Below, in pieces: positions 27,276-36,311 of a stretch of 64,000 bases of DNA. Both the position numbers and the translations under genes were made by a program. Source of the DNA: CAWBRT01 sp963814745. Lineage in GTDB: Bacteria > Acidobacteriota > Terriglobia > Terriglobales > Acidobacteriaceae. The stretch's first letter is position 1. Every line of letters starts with the position of its first letter. The notes below the pieces were generated by a model. That model ran no database searches and had not been told where the DNA came from. It saw nothing but the letters and a program-made list of their open reading frames with translations. The stretch spans positions 124,001-188,000 of the forward strand of contig CAWFEA010000029.1 of assembly GCA_963814745.1 (NCBI GenBank), read 5' to 3'.

Positions 27276-30200
27276 GCGCTTGCCGTCTCTGGCAGCACAA
27301 CGAGGAAAGCAACGACCTCGAAGTCGTTGATGCCCTGGAACTCGCCCTTCATGGCGTGGGTGCCGCCTGGCGTGAACAGGCTGGCGACGGCGCGCTCCTC
27401 CTTCTTGCCGACAATGGAGGCGACGGCCTTGGCGAGCAGGTCTTGGGCGGCGCTCATGTCTCTGCCGTCCTTGGTGGTCTTGTCGAAGCGGGCGCAGGCG
27501 CCGGCGTCGGGCAGGTCGCGGCCGATGCAGAGCCGTTTCAGGCGGTCGAGCGCCTGCTTGGCCTGCGTGAACGGCAGCAGGACAGCGCCGTCGTCGCCCA
27601 CATGCACAACGTAATGCGGAGCGAGCGGATAGCCCGGCTCGATGGTCTTCAGCGCCGCCTCGCCCACTGCCCGCAGGCAGAAGATGACGCCCGGTGGGAT
27701 GGCTGCCTCGCCGTCGCCCTGGGCAGTGGTGACGGCAAACGTGCCGAACGGGAGGCTTTCCAACTTCGCGGCGCCTTCCTTGAGAAAGCCCGCCAGGTCG
27801 ATGCGGAAGTCGTTAAGGGTGAGGTCGGCGATGGAGACGCCGCTGGACAGGTCTTCGAGGTCGATGACGGCATCCTGGAGCTTGAGGAGTTGCTTGCGGC
27901 GGTATTCCAGATCGTTCATCTGGTTGCCGGACTGCTGCTCGATGATGTTTTCCTCGCCGGTGGCGGAAATGTCAAGCAGCACCATGCGCCCGCTGACGCG
28001 CTGTTCCAGGTTGATGTACTCCTCCAGCTCCATGTTGGGCCAGAAGTTGACGAGCTGGATGCGCTCGTTGCGCGAGCCGATGCGGTCAATGCGACCGAAA
28101 CGCTGGATGATGCGGACGGGATTCCAGTGGATGTCGTAGTTGATGACAGTGTCGCAGTCCTGGAGGTTCTGACCCTCGCTGATGCAATCGGTGGCGATGA
28201 GCAGGTCGAGTTCGCCCTCGGCGGCGAGGTCCTCGGGGCGTTCTTTTGAGCGGGGCGAGAAAGACGTGATGATGCTGGCGAAGTCCTTGCGGAGGTTGGG
28301 CAGCGTGGTCTGGTTGTGGCCGGCACCGGTGACAAGAGCCGAGTGCAGGCCGAGTTCCTTCTGTGCCCAGGCCGCAAGCTCGTGGTAGAGATAGTGGGCG
28401 GTGTCGGCGAACGCGGTGAAGACGAGCAGCTTGCGGTTGCCGGGATTGATCGGTTGACGGCACTTGCGTTCGATGACATCGCGGAGGGCGTCGAGCTTGG
28501 CGTCACGCGCCGCACCCACCTGTTTTGCAGCCGAGAGAAGCGTGGCAAGCCGGTTGCGGTCCTCGATGAGGTCCTGCCGCCAGCGGACGCGGTCCACGTC
28601 CTGAAGCAGCACCTTGACCTTGCGCCCGACCAGCAGGCTCTCAAAAGCCGGATCGTCCACGTCCACGTCCTCGATGTCAATTTCCTCCACCGACTCCGCG
28701 TGGGCCTCGATCTTGGCCAAGGTGGCTTCCACGTCGGCAAGCTGGCGCGTGAGCGGTGAGGGCGAAGGAGGTGACCGAACTTTCCATCCGTTTCAGGACG
28801 TTGACCCGCAGGAGGTGGACGAGGCTTTCTTCGCGGTCCACCTGGCGGAAGAAACTTTCGCCGCCGCGAATCTGGGTGCTGTACTTGGCGTCGTAGGCCG
28901 CCTGCTTGTGCGGCAGCACGTACCGCAGCGGCGCGTAGGCCGCGAGAGTAAGGCGGCGGATTTCGTTGTTGATCTCGCGGATGGAGCGGAACTCGCCGGC
29001 GAGGTCCACGTCGGGCTTGATGTTGATGGGCTTCAGCCGCTCCGGGAAGTGGCCCGTTTCGTGTGTGCCGTAGTACTTCTCAATGTGCTTGCGGGAGCGG
29101 GCGATGGTCAGCAGGTCGAGCAGCTTGAAGTAGTCGAACCCCAGCATGTCCATAAGACGTGCCGGCCTCCGGTCGGCGTCCTCCAGGGCGAGCCAGCGGT
29201 TGAACTGAAGCTGCGCCTGGCGAACCGTTGCCTCGATGCTGGGGATGCCGTGGGCGACCAGGGCCGTGTCGTCCCCCTCGGTGACGAAGGCGATCTGGTT
29301 CTTGAGGTCGGCGAGGCGGTTGTTGACCGGCGTGGCCGAGAGCATCAGGACGCGGGTCTTGACGCCCTCCTTGATGATGCGCCGCATGAGGCGGTCGTAA
29401 CGAGTCTCGCGGTCATTGTGGGTGGCCTTGTTGCGGAAGTTGTGAGACTCGTCGATGACCACGAGGTCGTAGTTGCCCCAGTTGACGTGGGCGAGGTCGA
29501 TGTCGCCGGAAGTGCCGCCGTCGCGGGAAAGGTCGGTGTGGTTGAGAACGTCGTAGTTGAAGCGGTCGGAGGCGAGGAAGTTGCGGCGGTCGTTGGCCTT
29601 GTAGAGTGTCCAGTTGTCGCGCAGCCGCTTGGGCACCAGCACCAGCACGCGGTCGTTGCGAAGCTCGTAGTACTTGATGATGGCCAGCGCCTCGAAGGTC
29701 TTGCCCAGGCCAACGCTGTCGGCGATGATGCAGCCGCCCAGGCGCTCCAGCTTGTCGATGGCCCCGACAACGCCGTCCCGTTGGAACTTGTACAAGCTTC
29801 TTCCAGACGGTGGTGTTGCGGATGCCGGTGGCGGACTTGACGATGCGTTCTTCGTCCAGTTCGTCGCCAAGATCTTTGAAAATGTGGAAGAGGGTCAGGT
29901 AGTAGATGAGCGACGGAGCTTTCGGATCAGCGAGTTCCTGAAGACCCGAGAGAAATGCGACTTTCTGCTCATCAGAGGCGGGCAGCGCATTCCATAGGCT
30001 CGTGAACCAAGAGCCCAGGATGGCGGATTCCTCCGGTCTTTCGGAACATTGGATCAAACTGAATTGATTGCCAGGAGTGATGCCCAAGCCTTCCGTCGTG
30101 AAAGCACAGTTGCCGGTGATGACGCGATGAACCTCTGACTTCGGCCTTCCGGCGATGAGAATGGATTGCGGCATCAAGCCCGGCGCGCCGCGCAGCTCGA

Positions 30201-30483
30201 CTTCCTTCTTAATCCAGGCAGAACAATCGCGGGCGAGCCAGCGGAGTTGAAGGCGATTCCTGAAGGCACGGTCCGAGTCGGAGCCGGTCAATCCAAGGTC
30301 GCCACAGTTGCTTGCCGGGAGCACCATGCGGCAGGAATCGAGTTTTTCCAACAGGTCGCGTAGTTCCGCAAAAGCGAATAGGGAAAACGCGGGAGACGCC
30401 AAGTCGAGCGACGACGGAGGTGCGAGGGTCAGACGCGGTTCGTCGATGACGCGGTCGCTGCCGGTGTTCTTGATGAGTTTCAT
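27272..30483 (-). pseudogene. SNF2-type helicase with N-terminal PLD-like region, two frameshifts
   Basis: Three frames join to a protein of about 1070 residues. The first (from ATG 30483) has an N-terminal part like phospholipase D-type helicases (SLDLASPAFSLFAFAELRDL, ITGNCAFTTEGLGI). The second has the helicase core: FQRDGVVGAIDKL, Walker A IIADSVGLGKTFEAL, DEAH-box variant LVVIDESHNFRN and MLSATPVNN. The third has the C-terminal helicase half: LLVFTAFADTAHYL, LLIATDCISEGQNLQDCD and IIQRFGRIDRIGS. The frame changes lie at 29794-29795 (extra base in AAG CTT G, giving KKLYKFQRDG if removed) and about 28754 (extra G between ALT and LTRQLADVEA). Such enzymes act on foreign DNA in several bacterial defence loci. 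As read it is broken; each break is a single base. Confidence 0.82.
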
Positions 30484-30971
30484 GAGCAGCCATGCAAACT
30501 ATTCATCGCTCCCCTGGTTGAACTCAGCATCGGCCAGCGAGGCCCGCGATCGTCCCGACGCTGTCGGGGAGTCTCCGTTTCGTTACTTCGTAGGCGAAGC
30601 ATTTTGCGTGATACGCCGTTCTCACGTGTGGGCGTACCTTGATCCTTAAATTTGAGAGTACTTGGCTAAATTACTGCAGATGAAAGCGTAATTCAATCGG
30701 AGTAAGCAATATTCCAAGAAATCCAAGGCGAACGCACGCACGCCCTGCTGCCCCAGACGGCCCGAGGTGTTCCACAAACACATGATTTCAGATCGCCCCA
30801 ATCGGTATGGGCTACCCTTACAAAATCAGCAACTTACAATTTGCAAATCCGCATGGTTTTCGGAACACTAGGGAACTCGAACGGATGCGCTACGTTGCTG
30901 AGCACAAGCATGGGGTTCTGCTCTACTCTTGTGGCATAGCGCGTGCGAAACCGCTCTGAGGAGGAATACCG
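30484..30971. other. intergenic region without gene
   Basis: No coding region or RNA is recognised. A short inverted repeat CCCGAC and GTCGGG with a three-base loop lies near 30553-30568. GAGGAGGAA just before 30972 is the ribosome site of the next gene. Confidence 0.5.
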
Positions 30972-31838
30972 GTGAAGGCAACAGTTGCGATTGTCGCAAT
31001 GGGCGAAATGGGCGCCAGCGTCGGTCGCGCCCTGGTCGAGAGCGGCGCGCGCGTGGTCACCTCCCTGGCTGGCCGCTCCCAGGCGAGTGCCGAACGCGCC
31101 GCCAAGGCTGGCGTCGAAGTCATGGACGACGATGGCGCGCTGGTGGCGCAGGCTGATTTCGTTCTCTCTATTGTTCCTCCCTCCCGTGCCGTCGAGCTGG
31201 CAGAGCGCCTGCTGCCGCAGATTCGCGGCGTTAAACGGAAGCCGGTGTTTGTCGAGTGCAATGCCGTGGCGCCTGCGACGGTGAGACAAATAGCCGCCCC
31301 CTTTCAGGCGGAGGGCCTGCCGTTTGTGGATGCCGGTATCATAGGCCTGCCTCCAACTCCCGGCCGTCCCGGTCCGCGATTCTATGCTTCTGGGGAAGCA
31401 GTCGGACGTTTCGAGGAATTGCATAAGTTCGGCCTCGACGTGCGGTCTCTGTCGAGCGAGGTCGGTGACGCTTCGGCGCTGAAGATGGCATACGGCGGGT
31501 TAAACAAGGGGTTGCAGGCACTGGGTGCGGCGATGATCTTGGGCGCCGTGCGGGCCGGAGTCTCTGAGGCGCTGTGGCAGGAAATGCAGGACAGTCAGTC
31601 TGCCGTGCTGCAGGTGCTGGTCCGCGCATTGCCGAAAATGTATGCGAAAGCATACCGCTGGATCGGTGAGATGGAGGAAGTAGCCAAGTTCCTACAACCT
31701 GATACCGGCGGCTCCGAGATGTTGAGCGGCGCGGCGCATGTTTACGAAGGCATTGCCCGCGACTATGCCGACGGAGCAGATAATGAGCGGATTAGACTGC
31801 TGACTGAATTCCTTAAGCAAAGCGCGTCGCAGAAGTGA
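30972..31838 (+). CDS. NAD(P)-dependent 6PGDH-like dehydrogenase with DUF1932 domain
   Basis: The 288-residue protein has a Rossmann start TVAIVAMGEMGASVGRAL, in which the classical GxGxxG is altered to AMGEMG, the strand-end VLSIVPPSRA, and a C-terminal DUF1932 domain containing DASALKMAYGGLNKGLQALGA with the conserved Lys. Enzymes of this layout oxidise beta-hydroxy acids. Start GTG 30972 follows GAGGAGGAATACCG closely. A second protein of the same type is encoded at 35414-36283 on the other strand, so two such dehydrogenases flank the transport and dehydrogenase genes between them. Substrate cannot be told from sequence. Confidence 0.85.
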   Translation: MKATVAIVAMGEMGASVGRALVESGARVVTSLAGRSQASAERAAKAGVEVMDDDGALVAQADFVLSIVPPSRAVELAERLLPQIRGVKRKPVFVECNAVAPATVRQIAAPFQAEGLPFVDAGIIGLPPTPGRPGPRFYASGEAVGRFEELHKFGLDVRSLSSEVGDASALKMAYGGLNKGLQALGAAMILGAVRAGVSEALWQEMQDSQSAVLQVLVRALPKMYAKAYRWIGEMEEVAKFLQPDTGGSEMLSGAAHVYEGIARDYADGADNERIRLLTEFLKQSASQK

Positions 31839-31954
31839 GGATGCGGGCCTTCCGCGGCACAACTGCCGACAAGCCGACTCATCAGGACGAATCCGTTCAC
31901 CGCGGAGCCACGTCTTAGCAAAGCTCACTTTTCAAACATGTGGCCCAAAGGGCA

Positions 31955-32230
31955 GGCGACGCTTTCTGCTTCATGTCTTGCCGCGCGGCTTTGTCCGCAT
32001 CCGCAACTTTGGCTATCTCGCCAACCGCCGCCGCTCCGCCCTCCTGCCGCTCTGTTTTAAAGTACTGGGCACCCATCCGCCGGACGTGATGTCACAAACA
32101 TCCACCCAGAAGGAGCCTCGTCCCCTTTGGTCCTGCCCCAAGTGCGGCGGTTCCATGGTCGTTATCGAGAGACTCTTTGCGTCCCAGACGCAACTCCGTT
32201 CACCACCGCTTCTGGTCACGACCGCCGCAT
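31955..32230 (+). pseudogene. C-terminal fragment of an IS91-type transposase
   Basis: The fragment RRRFLLHVLPRGFVRIRNFG, YLANRRR and the zinc-binding CPKCGGSMVVIERL correspond to the end of the IS91-like transposase at 38621 (there FLRRFLIHVLPRGLVRIRHFG and CPVCAGPMLVIERM). No N-terminal part with the HUH motif precedes it. It is a relic of a related but not identical element. Confidence 0.8.
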
Positions 32231-32235
32231 GATGC

Positions 32236-32754
32236 CATCGATCCCAGCTCGAACACTCCGCGCGTTCACCACGCTCAGCCTTCGTGTGTCTCGCAACCGC
32301 AAGCGATCGCGTCTGCCCACGACTTTGCTGGTCTCGCAAGCGACTCTCTTCTCGCCTCAGCCACCTGTCCCGCGTCGAATCCTCAAACTCGATCCTCAGA
32401 TCACAACCCCAACAGCTTTCAACACACCCCGCACGCCTCCTGCGCCGTATTCAAAACCCATAAGGCCCGCGTCCGCCGCGCCAGCGGCTTCCTTCTGACG
32501 GCTTTATCGAACGCGCGCCGCAACAGCGCGTGCCGCCATCACCTCGCGAAAGCGCGCCTCCGATAAAGCACTAACGTAATACGCCAACAATAGCGGCACG
32601 CAACCGGCCCGCATGACGCCAGCGGCGCTGTTGAGACGTGCCGAAAGTCGATTATTGCGCACGATATGTGAACCCCGGCGGAGAACCGGCTACGGATCAA
32701 GCCAGGAATATTGGTCTGGTGCTGTGCCGGGCTTCTCCGGACTGTACTTCTACC
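32236..32754. other. gap after IS91 fragment, no gene
   Basis: No coding region is supported. The stretch contains the 23-base hairpin motif at 32469-32491 that recurs at 40758-40780. It is probably the former terminal region of the IS91-type element. Confidence 0.45.
32469..32491 (+). repeat. 23 bp hairpin repeat, first copy
   Basis: The 23 bases are identical to 40758-40780 and include GCCGC-GCCA-GCGGC, a 5 bp stem with a 4-base loop. Both copies lie near IS91-type genes, so they may be element ends. Confidence 0.6.
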
Positions 32755-34092
32755 TCATGCCTGCCTCGCAGAGGCAGCACGGGCAGCCTCTGCAATACGC
32801 TTGTGTTGTCGGCCGATGGCAAGGATGATCAGGCAGCCTATCGCCTCACAAATCAGGATCGGTGACAGGGCCCATAGGTAACTTCCGGTCGCGTCGCGGA
32901 TCACGCCGATCAGATAAGTACCAAGAAATCCTCCCAAATTGCCAACGGCATTAATCGTCGCCAGGCCTGCTGCTGCGGCGCCCACCCCTAAGGTTTCGGT
33001 GGAAAGAGCCCAAAACGGAGCTTTGAAACTGAAAGTCCCGATGAGCGCAAAGCTAAGTAGCACCAGAACCGAGAAAAGGCTCTTTGACACCACACAGAAA
33101 GACAAAGCGACGACAGAGAAGGCGAGTGGCAAGATGGCACTCCAGATTCGCTTGCCTCGGCGATCAGAATACCGCGCCCACAGAAGCATTGCCGCAGAGG
33201 CAAGGGCGAACGGTACTGAGTTTAGAAGACCGGCCTGCATGTTGGTCAGGCCGAATGACTTGATGATCTGCGGTTGCCAGATAGATAAGCCATTACTTGC
33301 CGCCGAGCTGCCCGCGTAGACGAGGGCGAGCAACAATACTTGTGGGTTGGATAGAACGGCCCACGCCCGGTGGTCCCACACGGCTCGGACCTGCTGCTGC
33401 TCCTCCATCAGTCGCGCCGACAGCCATGAGCGCTGCTCCTCGGAGAGGAAACGCGCGTCTTTAGGCCGGTCCGGCAACGCAAATAGGCAAATGAGCCCGA
33501 GAAGCACCGCTGGCAAGCCCTCCAGGATGAACAGCCATTGCCAACCACGCAGTCCGCCTATTCCGTGCATCCCAAGCAGCGTGGCTGAAATCGGCGAGCC
33601 CACGAAGCCGGAGATTGGCACGGCAACGTAAAACATACTGACAATACGAGCGCGATATTCAGATGGAAACCAGTAGGTCAAATAAAGGAGGACACCGGGA
33701 AAGAATCCCGCCTCCGCGGCCCCCAGGAGAAGACGAACCCCGCAGAACGACCACGGCCCCGCGACAAAGGCGGTGCAACTGGAGATAATGCCCCAAGTAA
33801 GCATGATTCTCGCGAGCCACCGCCGTGCCCCGACGCGCTGCATCGCCAGGTTGCTTGGAACCTCAAAAACGAAATAAGTCAGGAAGAACAGTCCGCCCCC
33901 AAAGCCGAATATCGACGAGGTCAGTCCCAAGGCTTTATTCATTTGGAAAGCCGCGAAGCCGGCGTTCACGCGATCAATGAACGAGACCAGATAGCAAACC
34001 ATCAGGAATGGGATAAGCGCTTTGGCGACTCGTCGTACTGTCTTGGTCTCCACTTCAGACCTGTAGCTCTCAGTTGCTTGTGCGGAACTCAT
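32755..34092 (-). CDS. MFS transporter, anion:cation symporter type (tartrate/phthalate-like)
   Basis: The 445-residue protein has about 12 hydrophobic segments and the wording of the anion:cation symporter group: FLMVCYLVSFIDRVNAGFAAFQM, EVPSNLAMQRVGARRWLAR, GAAEAGFFPGVLLYLTYWFP and SDRRGKRIW. Members take up organic acids such as tartrate, phthalate, 4-hydroxyphenylacetate or glucarate. It lies downstream of the tartrate/isopropylmalate dehydrogenase-like gene on the same strand, 71 bp apart, which fits a tartrate-like substrate, but this is only inference from neighbours. Confidence 0.88.
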   Translation of the reverse strand: MSSAQATESYRSEVETKTVRRVAKALIPFLMVCYLVSFIDRVNAGFAAFQMNKALGLTSSIFGFGGGLFFLTYFVFEVPSNLAMQRVGARRWLARIMLTWGIISSCTAFVAGPWSFCGVRLLLGAAEAGFFPGVLLYLTYWFPSEYRARIVSMFYVAVPISGFVGSPISATLLGMHGIGGLRGWQWLFILEGLPAVLLGLICLFALPDRPKDARFLSEEQRSWLSARLMEEQQQVRAVWDHRAWAVLSNPQVLLLALVYAGSSAASNGLSIWQPQIIKSFGLTNMQAGLLNSVPFALASAAMLLWARYSDRRGKRIWSAILPLAFSVVALSFCVVSKSLFSVLVLLSFALIGTFSFKAPFWALSTETLGVGAAAAGLATINAVGNLGGFLGTYLIGVIRDATGSYLWALSPILICEAIGCLIILAIGRQHKRIAEAARAASARQA

Positions 34093-34163
34093 ACATCCCC
34101 CGTAAGAATCTTTGTGGCCACATCACCGCAGCGGCATGACAAGACAGAGTAGCGGCGGCGCAA

Positions 34164-35279
34164 TTATGCTCCCGCCGTAGCGTTGTAACGTTCCAAGCCA
34201 GCGATCACTTCGCGTCCGATGTCAACGGTCGTCTGATCTCCGCCGAATTCTCGCGGGCGAATGCGGCGTTCCGCTAAGCCGCGCTCAACTGATCGCTCGA
34301 TCAGCAAAGCAGCGTCGCAAGCGGCGGCGACATCATGCCGTTGTCCGAGCCATTCCAGCATCATCGCCGCGGACAGGATCATCGCAATCGGATTGGCGAT
34401 CCCTTGGCCGGCTATATCCGGCGCCGAGCCGTGAGCCGGCTGGAACAGCGCATGGTTGTCGCCCACCTCGGCACAGGCCGCGAGCCCCATGCTGCCGACT
34501 AGCCCACCGGCAAGATCCGAGAGAATGTCGCCAAACATGTTCTCCATTACGAGGACGTCAAAGTCCCAGGGCCGCCGTACCAGGTCCAGGGCGGTTGCGT
34601 CAACATAATGGTGATCGGCCTTGATGTCCGGAAAGCGCTTGGCCCGTTCGTCGAAGATCTTCCTGAAGAAAGCCATGGCGACGAAGACGTTCGATTTGTC
34701 TACACAGGTCACGCGGCCCGGCGTCCCGCGCCGTTCCTGTCTGCGCCGCGCGAGGTTGAAAGCGAAATCGAATAGCCGCTCAGAAGTTTCGCGCGTGATG
34801 ACCATCGTCTCGCGTGCGATCCGGTCATCCTCGACCGTACCCTTTCCGCGAGAGAAGAACAGTCCCTCGGATGACTCCCGGAGCACAATGAGGTCGATCT
34901 GGCTGGCTCGAGGATCGGCGAGCGGTCCTGGTAGATTTGGGAAACTGCGCACTGGGCGCACACCGGCGTAGAGGCCGTAGTCGACTCGCATCTGCAGGTG
35001 CGGTGCAATTTCGGTTCCGTCAGGATAACGCACATCCGGCAACCCCATCGCGCCGAACAGAATGGCATCGGCCTCGCCGGTGCGGCGGTAGTCCGCATCC
35101 GTCATCGCGACCCCGTGCTCACGGTAGTATGCGGCGCCGCCGGGTAGCACCTCCGGATTCAGCCGGAAACCGCCGACGCTTCGCTCGGCAGCAGCCAAAA
35201 CCTCAAGGCAAACCGGCATGATCTCTTGCCCTATTCCGTCGCCGGGAAGTACTGCTATCTGAAAGCTCGTAGTACCCAT
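34164..35279 (-). CDS. isocitrate/isopropylmalate dehydrogenase family enzyme, tartrate dehydrogenase-like
   Basis: The 371-residue protein starts at ATG 35279 (TSFQIAVLPGDGIGQEIMP) and shows the family's metal and substrate sites: LRESSEGLFFSRGKG, VTCVDKSNVF, DATALDLVRRPWDFDVLVMENMFGDILSDLAGGL (cited in part) and the NAD site HGSAPDIAGQGIANP. The segment DYGLYAGVRPVRSFPN resembles tartrate dehydrogenase/decarboxylase and 3-isopropylmalate dehydrogenase alike. No leuCD genes are nearby; instead transporters and dehydrogenases are, so a catabolic role (beta-oxidative decarboxylation of a hydroxy acid) is more likely than leucine synthesis. The open frame reaches further upstream, but similarity begins here. 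Confidence 0.82.
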   Translation of the reverse strand: MGTTSFQIAVLPGDGIGQEIMPVCLEVLAAAERSVGGFRLNPEVLPGGAAYYREHGVAMTDADYRRTGEADAILFGAMGLPDVRYPDGTEIAPHLQMRVDYGLYAGVRPVRSFPNLPGPLADPRASQIDLIVLRESSEGLFFSRGKGTVEDDRIARETMVITRETSERLFDFAFNLARRRQERRGTPGRVTCVDKSNVFVAMAFFRKIFDERAKRFPDIKADHHYVDATALDLVRRPWDFDVLVMENMFGDILSDLAGGLVGSMGLAACAEVGDNHALFQPAHGSAPDIAGQGIANPIAMILSAAMMLEWLGQRHDVAAACDAALLIERSVERGLAERRIRPREFGGDQTTVDIGREVIAGLERYNATAGA

Positions 35280-35413
35280 AGAAAACCTCGATAAGAATTT
35301 GGCAATCGGAGCTGAGATCGACTCGTGCAACTCGCAACAACCGCGCTGACCAGCCTCATTCAAGCAAAGTCTTGATGACTCCGCAACGGCGCCTTCGCCT
35401 GCGCTGTTGCCCT

Positions 35414-36283
35414 CTATCCGCGAGCGCCGCCATCGGCAAGGAGCCATTGCAGAGCTTCATCGACCGTAGGTTCGGGCACCGGCAACGGCCGCTTCTCCAA
35501 AGAGGAAACCGTAGCAAGGAAACGGCTTTCAACACCGGGCAACACTAATGATGGGACACCCGCGAGAGCAAGCTGCCGCTCAGCCTCAGCTACTTCGTGG
35601 GCGCGGCGCTTGGCATGGACGACGTGCGTCCGAACCAGCATTTCCATGAAGCTGCGGAGCCCGGATTTGTCGATATCGGACAGCACGTTGTATAGCTGTT
35701 CACGTAGTCCGCGCTTCTCGGCTGCAGTAAGCATCTCAACGCACAGTGCTTCCATTCCTTTAGTGAAGACGCTGCGCAACATCTTCAACGAAATGGCGTC
35801 TCCGGCACTCGCTCCGTGCATGATCTGTATCGGCGCGCCCATCTTTTGTGCGACACTTTGAAACTCCTGTGCGCCGTCGCCGCAGGCCAGAAGTGGGGTC
35901 CGCTCTTTGCTGGCTGCGATGGCGCCCATGATCGCCGAATCCACGAAGCGAATTGCCCGCTTTGACGCGTAATCTGCCGATGAGCGTTTGTCGTCTGGGC
36001 TAGCGGTCGTCACATCCGCTATGGCTGCCCCCGCCGGCAGCAGTTCCACGCATTCGTGAGCGACCTTGCGCGCTTCGCTCCCAGGAACGCATGAGATAAC
36101 CCAATCCGCCGGGGAGATCCAATTTCCAATGCTTCTGTGGATCACCAGCCCACGACTGGAGGCAATTTGTTCAGCCGCAGGCAATGGCTTAATGTCACAA
36201 AGCAGTAATTCGAATCCGGCCTTATGGAGCGCCTCTGCATAGCATCGGCCGACCTCTCCGACACCCACTATGGCTACAAGCAT
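35414..36283 (-). CDS. 6PGDH-like dehydrogenase with DUF1932-type C-terminus
   Basis: The 289-residue protein begins MLVAIVGVGEVGRCYAEAL, with a normal GxGxxG nucleotide-binding loop (GVGEVG), followed by VISCVPGSEAR, the FVDSAIMGAI substrate-loop region and a C-terminal helical domain with DAISLKMLRSVFTKGMEALC, including the conserved Lys of this superfamily. ATG 36283 is chosen over upstream frames because AAAGGAAA lies five bases before it. The MFS gene upstream ends 28 bp before, so the two are probably co-transcribed. It likely oxidises a hydroxy acid delivered by that transporter; the substrate is not known. Confidence 0.82.
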   Translation of the reverse strand: MLVAIVGVGEVGRCYAEALHKAGFELLLCDIKPLPAAEQIASSRGLVIHRSIGNWISPADWVISCVPGSEARKVAHECVELLPAGAAIADVTTASPDDKRSSADYASKRAIRFVDSAIMGAIAASKERTPLLACGDGAQEFQSVAQKMGAPIQIMHGASAGDAISLKMLRSVFTKGMEALCVEMLTAAEKRGLREQLYNVLSDIDKSGLRSFMEMLVRTHVVHAKRRAHEVAEAERQLALAGVPSLVLPGVESRFLATVSSLEKRPLPVPEPTVDEALQWLLADGGARG

Positions 36284-36311
36284 CTGGTTTCCTTTGCCCG
36301 CCTGCGTTTCT

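Noticed and set aside
27356..28249. 297-codon plus-strand frame opposite the helicase
   Set aside because: Low-complexity Val/Gly/Ala-rich shadow of a supported gene.
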